The notes under the pieces were generated by a model. That model was not told the DNA's origin. It did not search any database and saw only the letters and a program-made list of their open reading frames with translations. From Terriglobales bacterium (GTDB taxonomy: Bacteria > Acidobacteriota > Terriglobia > Terriglobales > Acidobacteriaceae), in the NCBI GenBank assembly GCA_024281115.1, contig JAMXLI010000173.1:1-47118 (forward strand): a stretch of DNA of 47,118 nucleotides, in the 5' to 3' direction. A program made the position numbers and the translations under genes. Every line of letters begins with the position of its first letter. Position 1 is the stretch's first letter. Below, piece after piece: positions 33,924 through 43,122 of this stretch.

Positions 33924-34778
33924 CTAAATGGCGGCACTATTTTCGGGAAGGGAAAAGAAACGCCGGAAATTGCTTGCGGTCTGCCCTCCCGCATCCTCCC
34001 GGGAAAGGCCGTGCAGCTCGCCGATCTGGCGCGCCACTTCCTTCACGAAGGCCGGTTCGTTGCGCTTGCCGCGATGGGGCATCGGCGCCAGAAACGGCGA
34101 GTCCGTTTCGATGAACACGCGGTCGAGCGGCACGGCGCGCGCCGCCTCGCGGATGGATTGTGCCTTGGGAAAAGTGATGTTGCCCGCGAAGGAAATCATG
34201 AACCCCATGTCCAGGGCTGTGCGGGCATGCTCGAGTGATCCGGAAAAGCAATGCAGCACGCCCCCGAGTCCGCTCGGCGCCCAATGAGCGCGCGCCAGGC
34301 GCAGGCAATCGTCCCAGGCGTTCTGGCTGCCTTCGGAGGGCCGGCAGTGAATGACGATGGGCAGGCGGGCGGCCCGGGCCAGCTCCATCTGCCGGACGAA
34401 GACCTCCTGCTGCACCTCGCGGGGAGAGTGATCGTAAAAGTAGTCGAGCCCGATTTCGCCCCAGGCAATCACGTGCTGGCTGCGCGCCAGCTTTTCCATT
34501 TCCAGGTAATCGGTTTCGACCGCCAGCTTGGCCTCATGAGGATGTATGCCGATGGTGGCGTAAACGCGCGGCCAGGGTCGCACGGACCCATCGTCGGAGG
34601 CCAGCCGGGCGCGGGCGAGCTCGGCCAGGCGAATGCCGCAATCCAGCGACCCGGGCCCGGTGCCGCTGCCGATGGCGACGATCGACTCCAGGCCCTCGGA
34701 CCGCGCGCGCTCCAGCACCTGTTCGCGGTCCGCGTCGAATTGCTCCATCTCCAGGTGCGCGTGGGAATCCACGAACAT
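33924..34778 (-). CDS. tatD: TatD-family metal-dependent deoxyribonuclease
   Basis: 284 residues from ATG 34778, only two bases after the metG stop. The metal-binding start VDSHAHLE (His6, His8), AWGEIGLDYFYD, LPIVIHCRPSE, GVLHCFSGSL and FIETDSPFLAP give the full set of amidohydrolase-fold metal ligands. Members are 3'-5' exo-DNases or RNases acting in DNA repair and RNA processing. Linkage of tatD to metG is common in bacteria, which supports the assignment. A longer frame starting inside metG is rejected. Confidence 0.95.
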   Translation of the reverse strand: MFVDSHAHLEMEQFDADREQVLERARSEGLESIVAIGSGTGPGSLDCGIRLAELARARLASDDGSVRPWPRVYATIGIHPHEAKLAVETDYLEMEKLARSQHVIAWGEIGLDYFYDHSPREVQQEVFVRQMELARAARLPIVIHCRPSEGSQNAWDDCLRLARAHWAPSGLGGVLHCFSGSLEHARTALDMGFMISFAGNITFPKAQSIREAARAVPLDRVFIETDSPFLAPMPHRGKRNEPAFVKEVARQIGELHGLSREDAGGQTASNFRRFFSLPENSAAI

Positions 34779-34780
34779 GG

Positions 34781-36817
34781 CTACTTCAGCCTGGCCCCCA
34801 CCGGCACGTCCTCGAGAAAGCCGCACAGCACCGGCCGGCCCTGCTCTCCGACTGACGCTGCCACAATCATCCCGTTCGACTCCAATCCTCGCAGCTTGCG
34901 GGGCGCGAGGTTGGCCACGATCACAACCTTACGTCCGAGGAGCGACTCCGGGGTGTATGCCTCGGCAATGCCGGCCACCACCTGCCGCACCTCGGTCCCG
35001 ATGTCCACTTCCAGGCGGAGCAGCTTGTCAGCATTCTGCACTTTCTCGGCTACTTTCACCTGCCCTACGCGCAATTCAACCTTGGCGAAATCATCGATGG
35101 ATATTTTGCCGTCCGTCGCGGCCGTGGACTTATTCGATGGCGTAGTATTGCCGGGCTGCGAAGCGCTCGGTTGTGCCGTCGCGCCACTGCTGCCGGCCGC
35201 GGTCGCGAGCGACTTTTCCTGCGACGAGCCTCTTCCCTGTTCTTCCATGGTTTGCATTCTCTCCACTGCGGATTTATCGGCGCGCGGGAACACGGGTTCC
35301 ACCTTGCCGGTTTGGGTGCCGGGCTGCAACTGTCCCCACGCGAGGTCCTGGGGACCCACCCGCTGAATGTCGTTTAGGCCGATCTGCGCCCACATGCGCC
35401 TGGTTGCCTCCGGCAGCACGGGATGCAGCAGCGCGGTTACTATGCGCAGCGCCTCGGCACTGGTGTAAAGCACGGTGGCCAGGCGCGCGCGGCTGGCCTC
35501 ATCTCCCTTTTCGTCCAGGACCCAGGGCTGGTTCTCGACGATGTAGCGGTTCACCGCCGAAACCAGGGACCAGGCGGCCTCCAGCGCACGCGAGAACTGA
35601 AAATCTGCAAACCAGCGGTTGAATTCGCCGATCGCATGTCGCGCGGTGGCGGCAATGTTGTCGTCCGCTTCCGTGCGCGCCTGGGATGCGGCTGCAGGCA
35701 CTCCGCCACTAAAATACCGGCCGATCATGGTCAGCGTGCGGCTGGCCAGGTTTCCCAGGTCATTCGCCAGATCCGAGTTGTAACGCTGCACCAGGGCATC
35801 GAAGGAAAATGATCCGTCCTGGCCGAAGACAATTTCGCGCAACAGGAAGTAGCGCAGCGCATCCGCGCCCAAGGTATCGACAATCGTCTCAGCGCGCACG
35901 ATGTTACCGCGCGATTTCGACATCTTGCTCTGCTCGAACAGCAGCCAACCGTGGGCGATGATGGAACCGGGAAGCTCCAGGCCGGCTGCCATCAGGAATG
36001 CCGGCCAGTACACGCAATGAAAGCGCACAATCTCCTTGCCGATCATGTGCACGTCGGCCGGCCAATACTTCGCGAACCGCTCCTGGTCGGCTTTATGCGG
36101 GGAGCCGAACCCCAGGGCGGTGCAGTAGTTGCTCAGCGCGTCCAGCCACACGTAAATGACATGGCCGGGATCATCGGGAACGGGCACGCCCCACTTGAAC
36201 GTGCTGCGGCTGATCGAGAGATCACGCAGTCCCGACCGCACGAACGACATCACTTCGTTGCGGCGTGACTCTGGCCGGATGAACTGCGGATTCTGCTGGT
36301 AATGACGCAGCAACTGGTCTTCAAAGGCAGAGAGCTTAAAGTAGTAGTTCTCCTCGCTGACGGTTTCCGTGGGACGGCCGCACTCCGGGCAGGGCGCGCC
36401 CGGGCCGGCTGAGTCCACGTAAAGCTCGTCGAAGACGCAGTACTGCCCGGTGTACTGTCCCTTGTAGATGAAGCCACGGTCGCGTAGCCGGCGGAACATC
36501 TCCTGCACGCCGCGTTTGTGCTCCTCGTCGGTGGTGCGGATGAATTTGTCGTACGTCAGGCCCAGCCGGTCCCAAAGCCTGCGGAACGCAGCGGAGACTT
36601 CGTCTGCCCACTGCTGTGCGGGCACGCCGGCGGCGATTGCGGCGCGCTCCACGTGCACGCCGTGCTCGTCGGTGCCGGTCAGGAAAAACGTGTCCTTGCC
36701 CAGCATGCGCTGGCGGCGGGCAATCGCATCGCACACGATCGTGGTGTAGGCGTGTCCGATGTGGGGGCGCGCGTTCACGTAGTAGATCGGCGTCGTGATG
36801 TAGAACTTCTCAGCCAT
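34781..36817 (-). CDS. metG: Methionyl-tRNA synthetase
   Basis: 678 residues. The class I signature HIGH (19-22) and KMSKS (about 296-300) are exact, and GTDEHG is present. A zinc-type loop with CPEC follows ELYVDS. An anticodon-binding helical domain leads through a Ser/Thr/Ala-rich linker (about 530-570) to a C-terminal tRNA-binding EMAP/Trbp111-like domain (about 575-678). That domain includes VELRVGQVKVAEK, GTEVRQVVAGIA and MIVAASVG. It charges tRNA-Met. The start overlaps larC by eight bases (ATGGCTGA), and tatD follows two bases after the stop. Confidence 0.98.
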   Translation of the reverse strand: MAEKFYITTPIYYVNARPHIGHAYTTIVCDAIARRQRMLGKDTFFLTGTDEHGVHVERAAIAAGVPAQQWADEVSAAFRRLWDRLGLTYDKFIRTTDEEHKRGVQEMFRRLRDRGFIYKGQYTGQYCVFDELYVDSAGPGAPCPECGRPTETVSEENYYFKLSAFEDQLLRHYQQNPQFIRPESRRNEVMSFVRSGLRDLSISRSTFKWGVPVPDDPGHVIYVWLDALSNYCTALGFGSPHKADQERFAKYWPADVHMIGKEIVRFHCVYWPAFLMAAGLELPGSIIAHGWLLFEQSKMSKSRGNIVRAETIVDTLGADALRYFLLREIVFGQDGSFSFDALVQRYNSDLANDLGNLASRTLTMIGRYFSGGVPAAASQARTEADDNIAATARHAIGEFNRWFADFQFSRALEAAWSLVSAVNRYIVENQPWVLDEKGDEASRARLATVLYTSAEALRIVTALLHPVLPEATRRMWAQIGLNDIQRVGPQDLAWGQLQPGTQTGKVEPVFPRADKSAVERMQTMEEQGRGSSQEKSLATAAGSSGATAQPSASQPGNTTPSNKSTAATDGKISIDDFAKVELRVGQVKVAEKVQNADKLLRLEVDIGTEVRQVVAGIAEAYTPESLLGRKVVIVANLAPRKLRGLESNGMIVAASVGEQGRPVLCGFLEDVPVGARLK

Positions 36818-38141
36818 TCTGCTTCGCCGCGGGCAGCTCCAGGTACGCCCGGACCGCCTCCTGCATAACCTTCTTTAAGGGAACACGCTGCTCGCGCGCC
36901 ACGCGGCAGCAGTCGTCATACTCCGGAGCGAAGTTGCTGACCCGGCCGTTCAGGCTCGCAATCTTTACCCGCACCTCGCCCCAGGGCGTCTGCACCGCAA
37001 TCAAGCCGCGCCGCAGCGCCTGCCGCTGTTCCTGCCGGACGCGCACGCCCAGCGTGGTCGTTTCCGCAAACACCAGCTCGGCCAGCCGCGCGGTGTCTGC
37101 GGGACGAGCCAGCACGGTCAGCATCATGCCGGGCCGGTTCTTCTTCATCTGCAGCGGCGTCCCGAAAGCGTCGAGCGCTCCTTCCGCCAATGCCCGCTCG
37201 AGCACGTAGCCGAAGAGCTGGGGGGTCATGTCGTCCAGGCTGGCCTCAAGCACGCTGACTGTCTCTTCAACGCTCGCCTTTGCCTTTTCCGCCTGCCCAA
37301 TCGTCAAACGCAAAACATTGGGATGGCGGGGAAAGTCGCGAGTACCTGCGCCGTAGCCGGCGGCTTCCACCGTCATGCTGGGAAATTCACCGAAGCGCGT
37401 GACCAGTGTAGCTACGATCGCGGCGCCCGTGGGGGTGACGAGCTCCAGCTGGGGACCGTTCGAGTAGATGGGCGCATTTTTTAACAACTCCAGCGTGGCC
37501 GGAGCGGGAATGGGAAATGTGCCGTGCGCGCACTCCACCGTTCCACCGCCAACGTTCAAAGGCGAGCAGACCCATTCATCCACGCCCAGGTGTTCAGCTC
37601 CGGCGGCGGCGCAAACAATATCCACCATCGCGTCCACCGCACCCACCTCGTGGAAGTGAACGCTCTCCAGCGGAATCCCGTGGATCTTGGCCTCCGCCGC
37701 GCCCAGCCTCTCGAAGATTGCCAACGCCATGTGCTTGGTGAAATTTCCTAGTTCCGCGCGAGTGATGATTTGACGGATCTGGCTCAAGCCGCGGCCAGGG
37801 GCAAGCCCTCGGCCATGGCGGTGCGCCACCGTTTCCGTCGCCTCCGCAGCGTGAGAATGCCCGGCAGCGCCGCTCGCATCCTGATGCGTGTGCTCGTGCG
37901 GGTGCGAATGCTGCTTCCAAAACTCTTCACGCGGCAAATCCTTCTCGCCATGCGCATACACGTTCACCTTGGCCGCATTGATGCCCGAGCGCTCGGTCCG
38001 CTGCAGCTCCAGGTCGGCCCCCAAATCGAGCTTGGCGACCGTGTCCCGCAGCAGTTGGAGCGGAACTCCGGTATCGAGCAGCGCGCCGAGAAACATGTCG
38101 CCGCTGATTCCGGAAAAACAATCGAGGTAGGCGATGCGCAT
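36810..38141 (-). CDS. larC: LarC, nickel pincer cofactor synthesis (cyclometallase)
   Basis: 443 residues from ATG 38141 (MRIAYLDCFSGISGDM), the canonical LarC start; the frame extending to 38291 is rejected. A His-rich insert (about 78-109; HSHPHEHTH, HSH, HRH) is likely to hold nickel. EVGAVDAMVDIVCAA and LEASLDDMTPQLFGY are family landmarks. LarC inserts nickel in a CTP-dependent manner to make the NPN cofactor of lactate racemase-type enzymes. In some bacteria it is made from two frames by programmed frameshift; here it is one continuous gene. No larA, larB or larE is in the window. It heads the operon and overlaps metG by eight bases. Confidence 0.94.
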   Translation of the reverse strand: MRIAYLDCFSGISGDMFLGALLDTGVPLQLLRDTVAKLDLGADLELQRTERSGINAAKVNVYAHGEKDLPREEFWKQHSHPHEHTHQDASGAAGHSHAAEATETVAHRHGRGLAPGRGLSQIRQIITRAELGNFTKHMALAIFERLGAAEAKIHGIPLESVHFHEVGAVDAMVDIVCAAAGAEHLGVDEWVCSPLNVGGGTVECAHGTFPIPAPATLELLKNAPIYSNGPQLELVTPTGAAIVATLVTRFGEFPSMTVEAAGYGAGTRDFPRHPNVLRLTIGQAEKAKASVEETVSVLEASLDDMTPQLFGYVLERALAEGALDAFGTPLQMKKNRPGMMLTVLARPADTARLAELVFAETTTLGVRVRQEQRQALRRGLIAVQTPWGEVRVKIASLNGRVSNFAPEYDDCCRVAREQRVPLKKVMQEAVRAYLELPAAKQNG

Positions 38142-38314
38142 AAGCTTGGCTGGAGGTTGCGGCCTGCAAAGGCCGGCGCGGCAGAGCCCTCTTCCACGCT
38201 TTCGTTGGCGACGCGCGCCGGAGGCTGCACGCCTGGTTCCGGCAGGCATGTACAAACTTTCATCATAGGGAAACGTTGCGAGCGGCGTCAAACGAGTGTC
38301 CCCCGCGCCTTTGT

Positions 38315-38320
38315 TATAAT
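38315..38320 (+). promoter_or_regulatory. Consensus -10 box upstream of argS
   Basis: Exact TATAAT in the 259-base divergent spacer between larC and argS, 80 bases before the GTG start of argS. The -35 region at 17 bases is poor (ACGAGT). No other feature was recognised in the spacer. Confidence 0.35.
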
Positions 38321-38400
38321 CACGGCTCTCTCAACAGCTTGCCGGGTCTGCCGGTGCCCAGCTCCGTGCTCTCGGTGCGGATTGGGATTGCCTGCTCAAC

Positions 38401-40365
38401 GTGTATCGCCACCTGCAACAGCGCCTGCGGGATCGGGTCCGCGATTTTCTGCGGCAGCAGTACGGGCTTGACCTGCCTAGCCTGGTGATCGAACAGCCCC
38501 CGAAGGTGGAATTCGGAGAGTACGCACTGCCCCTGGCCTTTGAGCTGGCGAGAAAACTACGCAAGCCGCCGCGCAAAATCGCGGAAGAGATTATCGCCGG
38601 CATTGGCCCGATCGAGGGATTTGCCCCGCTCGAGATCGCTGGTGCCGGTTACATCAACGCTCGCCTGGACCGGGGCGCCTTGGCCCGCGCGCTGGCCGAG
38701 GACAGCCGCCCGCCCGCCGAGCCGGAAGCCGGCAAGATCCTCGTAGAACACACCAGCATCAATCCGAACAAGGCAGCGCATATTGGCCACCTGCGCAATG
38801 CCATCCTGGGCGACACGTTTGTGCGCTTGCTGCGGTTTGTCGGCCGCGCCGTTGACGTGCAGAACTACATTGACAACACCGGCGTACAGGTCGCCGACGT
38901 GGTGGTCGGATTCATTCATTTAGAGAAGAAATCGCCCGCGGAAATAGAGCGCCTGGCTGCGATTGCGCACCCGCCGTTCGACTATTACTGCTGGGACCTG
39001 TACGCGCGCGTCTCGCAATGGTACGAGCAGGACAAGAAGAACCTGGAAGCCCGCTCGCAGACGCTGCACGCCATTGAAGGGGGCTCGAATGAGCTCTCCG
39101 CCATCGCGGACCTGGTTTCCACCGCCGTTCTGCGGCGCCACCTGGAAACTATGGAGCGACTGGAAATCGAGTACGACTTCCTGCCCCGTGAAAGCGAGAT
39201 TTTGCATTTGCATTTCTGGGACGCGGCCTTCACCCAGCTGCGCGACCGGGGCGTGCTCACCCAGGAAACGCAAGGCAAGAACCGGGGCTGCTGGGTGATG
39301 AAGCGTCCCGGCGCGGCTGTCGGCAACGGGCAGGAAACGGGCGAGGAGGACCAGAAGGTAATTGTTCGCTCCAACGGCACCGTGGGCTACGTCGGCAAAG
39401 ACATTGCCTACCACCTGTGGAAGTTTGGCTTGTTGGGTCGGGATTTCGGCTATCGCCGGTTCTATTGCTATCCCGGTGGCCACCAGTGCTGGGTTTCGTC
39501 CGACCCGCAACAGGGTGAGACGGACCACCCGCATTTCGGGGGCGTCAGCGCCATCTACAACGTCATTGACGCGCGGCAAACCGAGGCGCAGAGCACGGTC
39601 ATCGAGGCGCTGCGGGGTCTTGGCTACACCGAGCAGGCCCGTCGCTACACCCATTTTTCCTACGAAATGGTGGCCCTCACGCCCCGTTGCGCCGAGGAGT
39701 TGGGCTACGTTCTCTCCGAAGACGATCGCGGCAAGGCTTACATCGAGGTTTCAGGCCGGCGCGGCTTCGGGGTCAAGGCTGACGACTTGATCGACACCCT
39801 CGTGGCCCGCGCCCGCAAGGAAGTGGATGCTCGCCATCCCGCGCTGCCGCAGGAGGAGCGTGCCGCTGTCGCCCGCCAGATTGCCATTGGAGCCCTGCGC
39901 TATTTCATGCTGAAATTTACCAAGAATTCCGTCATCGCCTTCGACTTTAAAGATGCGCTCAGCTTTGAAGGCGATACCGGACCTTACGCGCAATACGCGG
40001 TCGTGCGCGCCACGAACATCTTTCGTAAGGCGGAGCTCTCACCCGAGGAGTTCCGCGCCGATGATGTGGATTACGGACGCTACCTGAATGCCGAGCACGG
40101 TGACGAGCTGTGGGAGCTCTGGCTGGCCGCGGCGAAAACTTCGCAGGTAGTGGAACAGTGCATCGCCGCCGCGGAGCCCTCCCATGCCGCGCGCCACGCG
40201 TTCCAGCTGGCGCAACTCTTCAGCAACTTCTATCACCGGCACCGGATCATCAGCGAACCCGACGCTCAGAAGCGCGCATTTTTGTTCGCCACGGCGGCGG
40301 TGGCCCGCCGCGAACTTACCCGCCTGCTGGAACTTATGGGCATCTCCGTCCCGCCTGTGATGTAG
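38401..40365 (+). CDS. argS: Arginyl-tRNA synthetase
   Basis: 654 residues. An N-terminal additional domain (GYINARL around 85) precedes the class I catalytic core, with HIGH at His127-His130 (NKAAHIGHLRNAILGD). The second signature is the variant form EVSGRRGFGVKADDL, since many ArgS enzymes lack KMSKS. The C-terminal DALR anticodon-binding domain (YAQYAVVRATNI onward, to 654) is complete. It charges tRNA-Arg. The start is GTG 38401; no clear ribosome site is seen before it, but the N-terminal helix matches the family. Confidence 0.97.
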   Translation: MYRHLQQRLRDRVRDFLRQQYGLDLPSLVIEQPPKVEFGEYALPLAFELARKLRKPPRKIAEEIIAGIGPIEGFAPLEIAGAGYINARLDRGALARALAEDSRPPAEPEAGKILVEHTSINPNKAAHIGHLRNAILGDTFVRLLRFVGRAVDVQNYIDNTGVQVADVVVGFIHLEKKSPAEIERLAAIAHPPFDYYCWDLYARVSQWYEQDKKNLEARSQTLHAIEGGSNELSAIADLVSTAVLRRHLETMERLEIEYDFLPRESEILHLHFWDAAFTQLRDRGVLTQETQGKNRGCWVMKRPGAAVGNGQETGEEDQKVIVRSNGTVGYVGKDIAYHLWKFGLLGRDFGYRRFYCYPGGHQCWVSSDPQQGETDHPHFGGVSAIYNVIDARQTEAQSTVIEALRGLGYTEQARRYTHFSYEMVALTPRCAEELGYVLSEDDRGKAYIEVSGRRGFGVKADDLIDTLVARARKEVDARHPALPQEERAAVARQIAIGALRYFMLKFTKNSVIAFDFKDALSFEGDTGPYAQYAVVRATNIFRKAELSPEEFRADDVDYGRYLNAEHGDELWELWLAAAKTSQVVEQCIAAAEPSHAARHAFQLAQLFSNFYHRHRIISEPDAQKRAFLFATAAVARRELTRLLELMGISVPPVM

Positions 40366-40469
40366 TGCTGCTGCCGCCTTTCCATGCCCGAACAGGGCCC
40401 TCCCGCGTGTCAGCCGCGGGCCGCGTCCAAGCGGCCCTCCAGGACATCTAAAAGCTAGAGGAAACTGCC

Positions 40470-40886
40470 ATGAAACGCCTATATACGATTGCGGCCGCCG
40501 TTCTTCTGCTTTCGGCGGCAGCATTGGCCCAGCAGAATAACGCGCAATTTCTAACGCCACTCAGGAATGCGCGTTTCGTGTACGTTACCAGTTTTGACGG
40601 TCCTCAGTTTTCCGGTAATCTTCTGCAGTCGGACCGTAAGGCTATCTCCGCTGTGCAGTCCGCTATTGTCGAGACTGGGCACTACACCCTGGTTTACAGT
40701 CCGGAGGATGCGGACATGATCCTGGCCGTGCAGAGCCGTCCCAGCGAAGACTTGCTGGCGGTGTATGACGCGCGCACCTGGCCGGACGGCGAGTACCTGT
40801 GGCGTGGGATGCAGAAGAATGGACTGACGGGCGATGCTCCCCTGTACCGGCAGCTTTCCGCCGCTTTGGAGAGGGCGGGCAGCTGA
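40470..40886 (+). CDS. Small secreted protein of unknown function
   Basis: 138 residues with a signal peptide (YTIAAAVLLLSAAALAQ) and AGAGGA as ribosome site before ATG 40470. The mature part (about 118 residues) shows FVYVTSFDG, a helix (SDRKAISAVQSAI) and YSPEDADMILAVQSRPSED, which looks like a compact alpha/beta domain. Family not recognised, though similar small secreted proteins with a 'DADMILxV' strand occur in acidobacteria (impression only). It is convergent with the M1-like gene. Confidence 0.7.
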   Translation: MKRLYTIAAAVLLLSAAALAQQNNAQFLTPLRNARFVYVTSFDGPQFSGNLLQSDRKAISAVQSAIVETGHYTLVYSPEDADMILAVQSRPSEDLLAVYDARTWPDGEYLWRGMQKNGLTGDAPLYRQLSAALERAGS

Positions 40887-40948
40887 TTAGACCTCGACGG
40901 CGCGGAGGCTGCCTCTCGTAGACTTCCACCCGTCTCGGCGGGCGCTCC

Positions 40949-43030
40949 TTACCCGCTCGACTGCTTTTCCTTATACGGCGCCTGCAGGTACTTGCGGGCT
41001 TCATCCATCGCGCCCTGGGTATTGTCGTTAGTCTGTAGCGCCTGCCGGTACTCGTTGGTCGCGCGCTCCCGCTGGTCGGTCAAGTCGAAGATTTTTCCCA
41101 ACTGGATATGACTCCAGACTTCCGTCCATTTGGGCTCGCCGTCCCCGTTCAGCGCCTCGCGGTAGGCATTGGCGGCGGATTGGTAGTTGTGCTGCAGGAA
41201 GAAGACCTCGGCAATGCGATAGTGGGCGAGTGAGCTGTTCTGGTTGCTGGAGAGCGCGTTCTGAAACTGTTTCAGCGCCTCCGCGAGGTCTCCTTGCTGC
41301 ACCAGTTGCTGGCCCCGCAGGATTGCGGTACGCACCTTGACGTCCGGCGAGTTCTTCAGGACGCGGTCATTGGGATCGATCACGATGCGCCGCGGTCGCC
41401 CAAAGGTTTCGATGGTGTACGGGGAATCGGTGCCCACCACCTCGATGCGCTTTTCCTCCGTCTTACCGTCGGTATCAACCTTCAATTCCACCGGCATGCG
41501 GAACAGGTCCAGGTCCTGCGTGATCTCACCCACCACGCGGAAGCCCTTGTTATTGCCCAAGCGATAGATGGTGTACTTGTTTTTGAACTCGGGCGCGCCT
41601 GTCGAATTCAGCCATTGCGTGAAGAACCATCCCAGTTGCTGACCGGAGGCTTGCTCGCAGATGCCGCGAAAATCGGCAACTGTGGCCGGTTTGCCCGCGA
41701 ACTGCTGTGCGAAGCTCCGCATTGCCCTGTCGAAAGCGTCGCTCCCGACGGCATAGCGCAGCATGTTGAGCAGGGCTGCGCCCTTGTCGGTCACCAGCGA
41801 CTGGAACTCAGGCGAGAAGACATCCAGTTTGGCGACGCTGGCAAGCGGGATGGTGTCGTAGGCCAGCGCGCCCACATCAATGTCCTTGACCGCTTCCTGG
41901 TAGCCGGCCTCACCGGCCGCCGACTGCACGTAGCGCGCTTCCGAATAGCGCGCAAAACCGTCGCTGAGCCACCAGTCATCTCTGGTGGCCGGGCTTACCG
42001 AAGCGCCCCACCATTGATGCGCGATGGCGTTGGCCAGCAGCCGATAATTCACCTTGGCGGAGATGGCACGGCCCGCGATCGCGGCGATCTCCGGCGCCCA
42101 GGCCGAGGGCACGGTATCGTCCGGCATTTCCACCACTTTGATGGTCGAAGTGAGCGGCGCACCGTAAAGAGAAGAAAACTGCTGGAATTCCCGCAGCGCC
42201 GTATTGCCGTAATCGCTGGCCAGATCTTTGTGCAGCGGCTGGAAGTACACCTGCGCCTTGACGCCGCCCATGGTGTAACTGGCTTCCCCGAATGTGCCGG
42301 CAAAAATTGTGCCCGGAAAGCTGGGCTTGTCCCACGCAAAGACGTAGGTCTTGACCGCGCCCGAGGGTTGCGGCCGCTCTTCCGCACGCGCTTCGGTCCG
42401 GGCTTGCGCGCGCGCGGCGCGCGTCGTGCGCGCCGGCCGGGCCAATTGGGGAGGGCCACCGGCGCTCACGCTCGGGTTGCCGCTGCCCACCGCAGTCATG
42501 AATGCCGGAACGGTCAGGCGAATAGTGGCCGTAAACCGGTTGGTGCCATAGCCGCTGAGGGGAAACCAGCGGCCGGCATACAGCAGATAGGTTTCCTCGC
42601 TGCCCACGTAGGCCAGCTTCAGCCCGGGAACAGGGCTCTGATCGCCATTCTCCAGCGTGCCGCTGTATTCGAACGTCAGCGTGGTGCTGGCATTCTTGGC
42701 CAGGCCGTTAGGCAGCGCCACCCGCACCGTGGAATCCTGCGTGACTCTTTCCACCTGCAGCGTGTGCCCTTCTTCGTCGGAAATGCGCGCAGGACGTAGC
42801 GCGTTGTTCAGCTCGAAGACGGCCACGCTTAAGTCTTCCAGGGCGGTAAATTTCACCCGGGCCTGCGCAGTCAATTCATGCTTCACCGGCTGGATTTCCG
42901 CTTGGATCTGGTACTCGTCAACCCGCAGGCGGGGCTTCTCGGCAGCTATGGCCGGCGCCCCGGGGGCCAGCAACGCCGCAAGAGCCAGGCAAGCAGGCCA
43001 CAGCTGCGGCCGAAGGGCTGTCAAACGCAT
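40949..43030 (-). CDS. M1 peptidase homologue lacking the zinc site, with TPR tail
   Basis: 693 residues from ATG 43030, with GGGAGA upstream; the frame up to 43579 overlaps lpxB and is rejected. A signal peptide (about 1-30) is followed by an M1-type N-terminal beta domain (YQIQAEIQPVKHELTAQARV) and a catalytic-like domain. The HExxH zinc motif reads NAIAH (334-338), the usual third-ligand stretch WLNEGFA reads WLSDGFA (Asp357), and no GAMEN is present. A basic Ala/Arg-rich insert lies at about 197-222. Residues 575-680 are TPR-like. The fold is kept but catalysis looks lost, so a binding or scaffold role in the periplasm is inferred. Confidence 0.86.
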   Translation of the reverse strand: MRLTALRPQLWPACLALAALLAPGAPAIAAEKPRLRVDEYQIQAEIQPVKHELTAQARVKFTALEDLSVAVFELNNALRPARISDEEGHTLQVERVTQDSTVRVALPNGLAKNASTTLTFEYSGTLENGDQSPVPGLKLAYVGSEETYLLYAGRWFPLSGYGTNRFTATIRLTVPAFMTAVGSGNPSVSAGGPPQLARPARTTRAARAQARTEARAEERPQPSGAVKTYVFAWDKPSFPGTIFAGTFGEASYTMGGVKAQVYFQPLHKDLASDYGNTALREFQQFSSLYGAPLTSTIKVVEMPDDTVPSAWAPEIAAIAGRAISAKVNYRLLANAIAHQWWGASVSPATRDDWWLSDGFARYSEARYVQSAAGEAGYQEAVKDIDVGALAYDTIPLASVAKLDVFSPEFQSLVTDKGAALLNMLRYAVGSDAFDRAMRSFAQQFAGKPATVADFRGICEQASGQQLGWFFTQWLNSTGAPEFKNKYTIYRLGNNKGFRVVGEITQDLDLFRMPVELKVDTDGKTEEKRIEVVGTDSPYTIETFGRPRRIVIDPNDRVLKNSPDVKVRTAILRGQQLVQQGDLAEALKQFQNALSSNQNSSLAHYRIAEVFFLQHNYQSAANAYREALNGDGEPKWTEVWSHIQLGKIFDLTDQRERATNEYRQALQTNDNTQGAMDEARKYLQAPYKEKQSSG

Positions 43031-43122
43031 CGTTTCTCCCGGGCCAACACTCCCTATTGGATGGAAATTATCGCCTAAAGGTGCGCTTACGACCAATTTC
43101 GCCCCCCATGCCAGCGGGGCAT

